Source of the DNA: Nemophila menziesii
Taxonomy: Eukaryota; Streptophyta; Magnoliopsida; Boraginales; Hydrophyllaceae
Assembly (NCBI GenBank): GCA_029959085.1
Contig: JARWIR010000005.1
Location: 374,501-438,500 of the forward strand
Length of the DNA: 64,000 nucleotides
Direction: 5' to 3'
A program made the translations under genes and the position numbers. This document shows positions 58,300 through 64,000 of the stretch, in pieces. Position 1 is the first letter of the stretch; each line of letters begins with the position of its first letter. Below the pieces are notes generated by a model. The model was not told the origin of the DNA. It ran no database searches and saw nothing but the letters and a program-made list of their open reading frames with translations.

Positions 58300-59200
58300 G
58301 TAAAGAACCGTACGCATAATCAGTAAATCCACTAAGTATTCATTAGATAGCAGTGAATATAATCCTCACAACTAAACATTATCTTGTGCAAACAAAGCTA
58401 ATCCACATTTTGTGCCCAAAGGTTAAACTGTATGTATCGGGTTTATTTTAACATTACTAGCAAGATTATCAATCAAATTATAGGTATTTATAGTCTCGCA
58501 AAGGAACAATACCTGAGGTAAATGCTTGCCACATAGCTCCTTGAGAATCTAGAATGTCAGGGGATTGCCAATTCCTTGAACATTCCAGGATATTTGTATC
58601 AATTCTGAATTTGAGTTTGCTTTCCGGAAAACTCGCAAACCCTGTGCTTCTTCATAAGTCAGTGAAGCCTCAGAGCTCTCTAATTGAATACCTTTGTTGG
58701 TTCCTCAAACCCCATTCAATTTATTACGACTAAACTCTCCCTGAGCAGTTTGAAGATCAAATTTAAACCATCTTGTAATGAATTTTCATTTAACCCACCA
58801 TCCTTGCCATTTTTTACTCTGACTCTGTTTTTGGTTTTTTAACGGGACCCTCTTCATTTTTAGTGTGACCCTCGTTCTCTAGTCTGAATAGATCATTGAT
58901 TTTCATAGAATCGTCTTCATTCTTCTCCACAAATTCCTTTGTCATATTGTTATTGGTTACTTTGGTGGTGGTGTTATTCTGTTGGTTTGCCAGATCACGA
59001 GTTTGGTCATTTTGGTTTGGTTGGATCATATTTGGGTGATTCGGTTGTTTTTGGTAGTGGTGTTCGTGCTCTCGGAGTGAAGAGGCGCCTATGATATGTT
59101 TGGTGGTAGGGTGTTCGGCGTGGTTAGATTGCTGGTGGGTTTAGGTTGGGTCAATTGGGAATTATGTTCTGAACGAATTGTTCACGTGTGTGAATAGGTG
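58300..59200 (-). mobile_element. LINE relic: ORF1 tail and endonuclease start
   Basis: The minus strand carries a polar, low-complexity frame at 59029-58814 (MIQPNQNDQTRDLANQQNNT... ending VKKPKTESE). After stops comes IQISWNVQGIGNPLTF, then LKELCGKHLPQVLFLCETIN near 58610-58500, which is the N-terminal endonuclease block of plant LINE ORF2 (MSWNxxGLGNPxTVxxL...PxxxFLxET). GTKCGLALFAQ-like coding near 58400 continues it. It ends near 58300, next to the right ~450-bp repeat. Confidence 0.75.
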
Positions 59201-59463
59201 TTAGGCACTCCTTGTTAGCTGCCAGCGCATCCCACTAGTTAGATGCCAATTGGTTAAAGAAAACGTTTCTTTTATTTTTAAAACTATTTTCCATCTATAT
59301 AATATATAAAAGGAAAATCAAGGGTTGAATGTATCATATGTTATTTGACTTTTGAAATATGTCATTTTACTTTTACATTTGTATGATATCTTTTATAATT
59401 TTTTTACTAAGACATATGTATTTTATTATTATTTTAAAAAGAAATTGTAATATAAAATTTTTA

Positions 59464-59703
59464 GGGTCAATGACCCAAAAAATCAAAATAATATTATACT
59501 TGCCCCAAAGAATCATCCATTAACTTACTATTATAAGATTACATGTTTACCCGTCAAGGACGATTCCCGTCAAGGACGATTCCCGTCAAGGACGATTCCC
59601 GTCAAGGACAAAATTTAGTTAATGATGTTATTGGGAAGAAATTTTGTCATTGATGTTATTGGGCTGAAAATAATATTATTTTGATTTTTTGGGTCATTTT
59701 CCC
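59464..59703. mobile_element. 240-bp Mutator-type MITE with 9-bp target duplication
   Basis: Terminal inverted repeats of about 44 bp start GGGTCAATGACCC on the left and, reverse-complemented, GGGAAAATGACCC on the right. They share CAAAATAATATTAT further in. Identical 9-bp direct repeats AAATTTTTA lie at 59455-59463 and 59704-59712. The interior contains 3.8 tandem copies of CCCGTCAAGGACGATT. Confidence 0.85.
59550..59610. repeat. 16-bp tandem repeat inside the MITE
   Basis: Four consecutive units of CCCGTCAAGGACGATT, the last incomplete, are perfect by eye. They are probably a recent expansion. Confidence 0.9.
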
Positions 59704-59712
59704 AAATTTTTA

Positions 59713-60081
59713 AGATAATTGTTTTTATTAAGAGTACATTACAATTTTTTTATTTTTTTAATATTTTAAATAATATTTTACTCCTCGGATCTATATAATA
59801 TTTTACATTCCATCTAAATAATATTTTTTTAATAAGTAACTTAAACTGTATTCCTCGGATCAAAATCTAGTTTTATGTCGCTTCGTTTTTTTTCATTAAA
59901 CCCGTTTTATCTACTTTTTCTTCTTCTCAGGCATAAGTCTTTTCGTTGGAAAGAAGTGGCAGAGTAACTTTTCAAAAAGGCTGGAGCAACTGTACAGCAG
60001 CAAAAGGAGGATAGTAATAGTATTGCCAAATAATAAATAAATGCAAAACCCTTAAAATTGAGACAAGAGGAAGAGGAGGAG
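59713..60081. promoter_or_regulatory. Upstream region of the acidic-protein gene
   Basis: AT-rich up to about 59920, then a less AT-rich leader. TTTAATATTTTAAATAATAT near 59757 is the only TATA-like tract. Assignment is by position. Confidence 0.3.
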
Positions 60082-60726
60082 ATGGAAGAAGGAAAGAGAC
60101 CGAGCAAAGCAAATCAACAAATGGAAGAGGCCTTTCTCCGAGATTCATATATAGATAATGATCAAGATTCGTTTCTTAATGAATCCATGTATTTATCCTC
60201 TATTTTGTTGTCACCACCGGCTGTAGAAGAAGAAGAAGAGGCTTCTGAAACTGGTAATCTTGTTGTTGAGGATGATTTATGGAAAGAACAGGTGATTGTG
60301 ATTTCTGATTCTGATTGTGAGATGGTTGATGCTACTTTGACTTTGAGTCCAAAAAAGGGTACAGAGTCAGTTGAGAAGCGTGTTTGTGTTTCTTCATTAA
60401 GCAGCGATGGGATGAACGAAAAGGGGAAGCAGAAGGAGAAGGAGAATGAGAATGAGAATGAGGAGAAAGAGACTCGAAAGTTGCCATTGTGGCGTTGTGT
60501 TCCTGCTGAGACTAGTGATTCTGCTAAAAGAACGGCTCGAAGTGATGTGATCGAGGAAAGAGAGAAGATGAAAAAGGAAAACAAAAAAAACAAACCTGAC
60601 ATTCTTGAGGGTGATGATGATGATGATGCAGAAAACAAGGGAGATGATGACTTTTTTGAGATGGCAAAACGTCTGGGTGTGGTGTTTCCCAAGCCAAGGT
60701 GGTGGCCACCAGAGGGATACGAATGA
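60082..60726 (+). CDS. Unrecognised acidic, charged protein, 214 aa, single exon
   Basis: The start MEEGKRPSKANQQMEEAFLR at 60082 is the first ATG; the frame upstream has TTG only. The protein is rich in Glu, Asp and Lys, with runs such as VEEEEEAS (about 60) and DDDDDAE (about 190). A hydrophobic-acidic segment QVIVISDSDCEMVD resembles a SUMO-interacting type VIxISDSD stretch, and basic clusters (KMKKENKKNKPD) could serve as nuclear signals. The C-terminus is the most structured and probably conserved part: FFEMAKRLGVVFPKPRWWPP then EGYE. There is no domain I can name. Composition suggests a nuclear, largely disordered protein; that is inference. It is transcribed away from POT1, with convergent 3' ends. 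Confidence 0.7.
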   Translation: MEEGKRPSKANQQMEEAFLRDSYIDNDQDSFLNESMYLSSILLSPPAVEEEEEASETGNLVVEDDLWKEQVIVISDSDCEMVDATLTLSPKKGTESVEKRVCVSSLSSDGMNEKGKQKEKENENENEEKETRKLPLWRCVPAETSDSAKRTARSDVIEEREKMKKENKKNKPDILEGDDDDDAENKGDDDFFEMAKRLGVVFPKPRWWPPEGYE

Positions 60727-61661
60727 ATCTGTTAGTGTTAGTGGTGGTTTTTTGTTTTGTGATCAACTTCTAAAGATTAGTTTTTGGTGTTTTGGTTTGG
60801 ACAAAAGGTAAATGTAGGACTTTTAAGCATAGCCCATTGGTGCAAGTTGTAAAGCTATGTACTAACTCTAATGAATATGAATGGTTGTTTTGTTATTAAT
60901 TTACGTGCCTTGCTTTAGATGAATAGAATAGGATGGCCTTAATTCATATCCACCATTGCTTAGTATAATCACGGTTAGCAGATGTAGAAATATTATAATT
61001 GCGTATATAGACTCCTTTAATGGTCTTTTGCGTGTTCCTTTTAATAATCCATATTTTTATTAATTGGAGTTTGAAAGCCACCTCACCTCAGCTTTGAGTT
61101 GAGTAAAGATAGGGGGAGGTGTCATTTCCTTTTTTGAGTTAATAACAGTTTAGGTCCCTATATTATGCATAATTGCACAATGAACCTCCTGCGGCTTAAT
61201 ACCTCTCAGGTCAGGTTTAAACTGAAGCCGAGTTCTTGGCTTAAGTTTAGATTTGTTGGGAGTTTGGTGAATGGTAGGGGGATTGATGGGGTTAAGCTTA
61301 TATATAATAATACAGACTCCATAGGATGTCCTGACTACCTTGGACCTTGGAAGACCTCAATTGTTGTTTGTGAAAATGTTAGTTGCCAATACTTTCCGAA
61401 GGCTTCTCCATTGAGAGTTTGGTGGTAGCCAAGATATTGCATATTTGCATATTTGTTGAATCGAAGACTTGTTTGTGGGCAACTCTACTATTTTTATCAC
61501 AGAAAAAGAGACATGTGATTCAACAAATAGGTTAGGAGATAAATCACAACGCCAACATTCAAAATAATCTAGTTTGGACTACAAAACGTGATATCACAAA
61601 AACAAGCTATCCTCGGTCCAAAAATGACTCGAGTAAAGCAGCAACTAAGTACACAGTTGGT
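60727..61661. other. Intergenic between convergent genes
   Basis: Likely 3' untranslated sequence of the acidic-protein gene at first. An 87-codon frame at 61165-61428 (+) reads MHNCTMNLLRLNTSQV...; it is unrecognised. TAGGTCCCTATATTATGCAT near 61151 resembles a piece near 6020 (TAGGTCCTTATATTATGCAA), a shared short repeat of unknown type. Confidence 0.4.
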
Positions 61662-63694
61662 TTAACCTACAAACTTTGTTGCGAAAATGCGAAATTTTCT
61701 AGTTGCTCGACGATTATTTTTGTCAAGGTAATAAGATTTGATACAACACTGTATCCATGGTGGATTTCTAGGAGCATCCTTTTCAACACCATTCTCATCT
61801 TCATATGTGTCTAACAACATGTTTCGCTTCTTTCTCACATCTTCTATACGGTCAAGATCTCCAAAAAATTGAATCTAATTATTAGAACAATAAAGAATTA
61901 ATAAACATTATATTCCAACTAGAGAGATTGACGATTTTACCCCATCCTCGGCATACAAGATGGCATGAATTCTTGCAGTTGGATCCTCTAGAGTGAATCT
62001 CACCCTACATATGCCGCCTTTTGGTGAACGAAAATCCTCAACTCTCCATGGCCAAGCTGAAATTATCCTAACTACACATCTAAATTTAGCCGTCACCTAC
62101 AAATATTAAAAAATTACATTAACCACTTTTACAAACAAACTAAAAAATAATATAAATATATCACCTCACGATGACTCAAAATATACATCAACGGACTAAA
62201 CGGCACTTCCGGAGCATCCGTCACTGAAATAAATATTATAAAAAAAACAATCAAAACGTTAATATAATAATAATGAATCAAAACCTGTCAAAGTAGGGAT
62301 ATCAAGACATTGCAAAGGCCTCGATAGAAATGCTGTTTTTGCACGCTTCTGATAATCACTGAACAACATACATATGGAGTGAGTTATTATTTAATGATTA
62401 ACATACAACAAAACAAAACAAACCTTTCACGTGATAACACAACTTCTTCTTCATCATCCAAATAACAAAATTTTGAAAACTGCGATAGTTCAATATTCCA
62501 TAAACCCACACGGTTATCACAATTTAAACGATGAAGTTTCACCCATTTTCCGGGTATAAGATATTTTAAATCAAGCTTTCCTTTTCCATAGTCTTCATTG
62601 ACCTTCACCTTTAATATACTTCCCACTACAGGGAACTTAGAAAATACAGCTCTTAATAAAGAAAATGGTTCCAAATCTAAAGGAAGTGAACTCCCAGTTG
62701 AATCGTCATCCTCTAACCTGTTATTTATAGATATATAACATTCATATATATATAAAGTGTTAAATATAAAATATAAAGTGTTATACTTACTTAGCCTCAA
62801 TAGGAATTGAAGGAGTATCAGTTCCATCCCATATATAGATTATCCACTCACCTTCTCTTCTCTCACATATGTGAAGAATCTTGAATTTGGAAGAATACGA
62901 GAAATAATCAGCTAAAGGCAAATATACATAATATAATGATAATCAAGCAAGTACCTTACAAACCAAATCAATTTCTCCTGATTCAATCTCCTTTAACGAT
63001 TTCAAATGCTCAAGACCTATGAAGAGGAGACAAATTGAATATATAAAAGATTATTATTATTATTATGTTGAAGAATACCTTTTAATTCTTTAGGATTATA
63101 AGCTACCAACGACCTCAAAATCGAAACAAAATTGTGACCTTTGTCTCCTTTTGAAAGTTGATCAAAATTACAAGATTTTTGATAAGGAATATACCCCACA
63201 TAACACTTCCCATCGTACAGAGCAAATGCAGAATACTTCTTATTATAAACAGCAATAAACGTATTATCAAAAGGTTGCATCTGCATCAAACAAGACACAA
63301 AATGATTGATAAATTGTAGAGATACAAACAAACAAACAAACAAAAAAAGGAAGGATTTTTTTTTTTACCGTCACTTGATAAAATTGAATAATGTCTCCAA
63401 CTAAAGCAACTCGAGGGAGATCATCCATTTCTTTCATAAATACATTAACAGGAAGCGAATTGTTTGGACTTGTTTCATCCACGATCTTTATACAGACACA
63501 ACAATCTATAAACGAGTATCAAATTAGACAGATTTTTTTGTTAATTTTATTGGAATTTTATTTTACTTACCAGTACCTTGGCTTTTCTTTGGAAAGCTCG
63601 TTTGAACGACCACCCCTATGAGATTGACTCTACGATAGATTATTGACTTCATCGCTTCAGCTATTTCCATGAACAAATAATCTCTGTTCGCCAT
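61662..63694 (-). CDS. POT1: POT1 telomere end-binding protein, 469 aa, ten exons
   Basis: Exons on the minus strand are 63694-63571, 63505-63369, 63280-63079, 63016-62955, 62879-62791, 62717-62424, 62358-62285, 62223-62165, 62096-61941 and 61874-61662 (1410 nt, one frame, GT/AG throughout). The protein starts MANRDYLFMEIAEAMKSIIY, followed by the OB-fold opening RRVNLIGVVVQTSFPKKSQG and KIVDETSPNNSLPVNVF, then MQPFDNTFIAVYNKKYSAFA, typical of the first OB fold of plant POT1. A second OB region contains EWIIYIWDGTDTPSIPI and later GLWNIELSQFSKFCYLDDEE. The C-terminal part (AKFRCVVRIISAWPWRVEDF, RVRFTLEDPTARIHAILYAE) is the domain conserved among plant homologues. Length is as usual for plant POT1 (about 450-470 aa). 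POT1 proteins act at chromosome ends and with telomerase; which plant paralogue type this is cannot be told. Confidence 0.93.
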
Positions 63695-64000
63695 TTTGAT
63701 TTTTTTAAACCCTAGTTAAATCTTTTTTGGAGAAACCTACCAAATATTCAAAATATGAAGTTTTGTGTCAAATATCATACTCCAAAAACGCCATTTAAGC
63801 GTTCATTGCACATGGCCTTTCAAACGATAGTTCCAACTTCGAAGCTTAAGAATCCAGTATAAAAATCACAAGGAAAAAAATATGAAAAATGATATTTTTA
63901 CCTTGAAGCTTGGTTTTTGGGGTATTTCTTCTTACTGATAGTATTAAGCTTTGTAAAAGTGTTTTAACTTTTCGAATACTCGAATGGTATATTTAATGAA
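63695..64000. promoter_or_regulatory. Upstream region of POT1
   Basis: About 300 bp of 5' flank to the window edge. No clear TATA box or other gene is seen. Confidence 0.35.

Noticed and set aside
60162..60692. 176-codon antisense ORF over the acidic-protein gene
   Set aside because: Ser/Phe-rich shadow of the Glu/Lys/Asp-rich sense frame.
61165..61428. 87-codon ORF as a gene
   Set aside because: No domain or homology recognised; it probably includes a short dispersed repeat.

Overview
The window is nuclear DNA of a flowering plant. It is AT-rich, has small GT-AG introns, a plant tRNA-Trp, a DYW-class PPR gene and the usual plant transposon families. The tandem NRG1-type RPW8-NBS-LRR genes argue for a eudicot, because this clade is absent from monocots. 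I cannot name the species from sequence alone.

Layout: 0-9.5 kb is a resistance-gene cluster, with the last exon of one RPW8-NBS-LRR gene on + and two complete paralogues in tandem on -. Between them lie a 390-bp Mutator-type MITE with an exact 9-bp target duplication and a broken first exon of a mitochondrial carrier gene. 10-16.2 kb is a graveyard: an F-box/LRR pseudogene, a 5'-truncated LINE with a 14-bp target duplication, and an antisense Ty1-copia pol relic split by a solo LTR with an exact 5-bp target duplication. 16.5-20.6 kb holds three intact genes: an intronless DYW PPR protein, tRNA-Trp(CCA) and a four-exon reticulon-like protein. 21.4-24.5 kb holds antisense LINE relics, an inverted LTR fragment, a fold-back element and a microsatellite.

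26.4-43.9 kb contains two eight-exon SKU5-similar (multicopper-oxidase-like) genes in tandem. They are separated by a 6.58-kb LINE with a 15-bp target duplication and many disabling mutations, a probable gene-fragment-bearing DNA element, and a Stowaway MITE. A 3'-end remnant of a third SKS copy follows, then a two-exon CYP76-type cytochrome P450 on -. 45-59.2 kb is almost gene-free. It has gypsy-like noncoding sequence, two arrays of a ~166-bp satellite (about 16 and 22 units), a degraded transposon ORF and a LINE relic. The second array is framed by ~450-bp direct repeats that carry a G-box and TATA-like sequence. 59.4-64 kb returns to genes: a second Mutator-type MITE with a 9-bp target duplication, an intronless acidic lysine/glutamate-rich protein gene, and a complete ten-exon POT1 telomere-protection gene on -.

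The genes do not form a pathway. The window shows local tandem duplication (RNL, SKS) and heavy nested transposition. The least conventional structure is the satellite array framed by promoter-like direct repeats. Exon joins were chosen from GT/AG sites, reading-frame continuity and agreement between paralogues; none is confirmed by transcripts.
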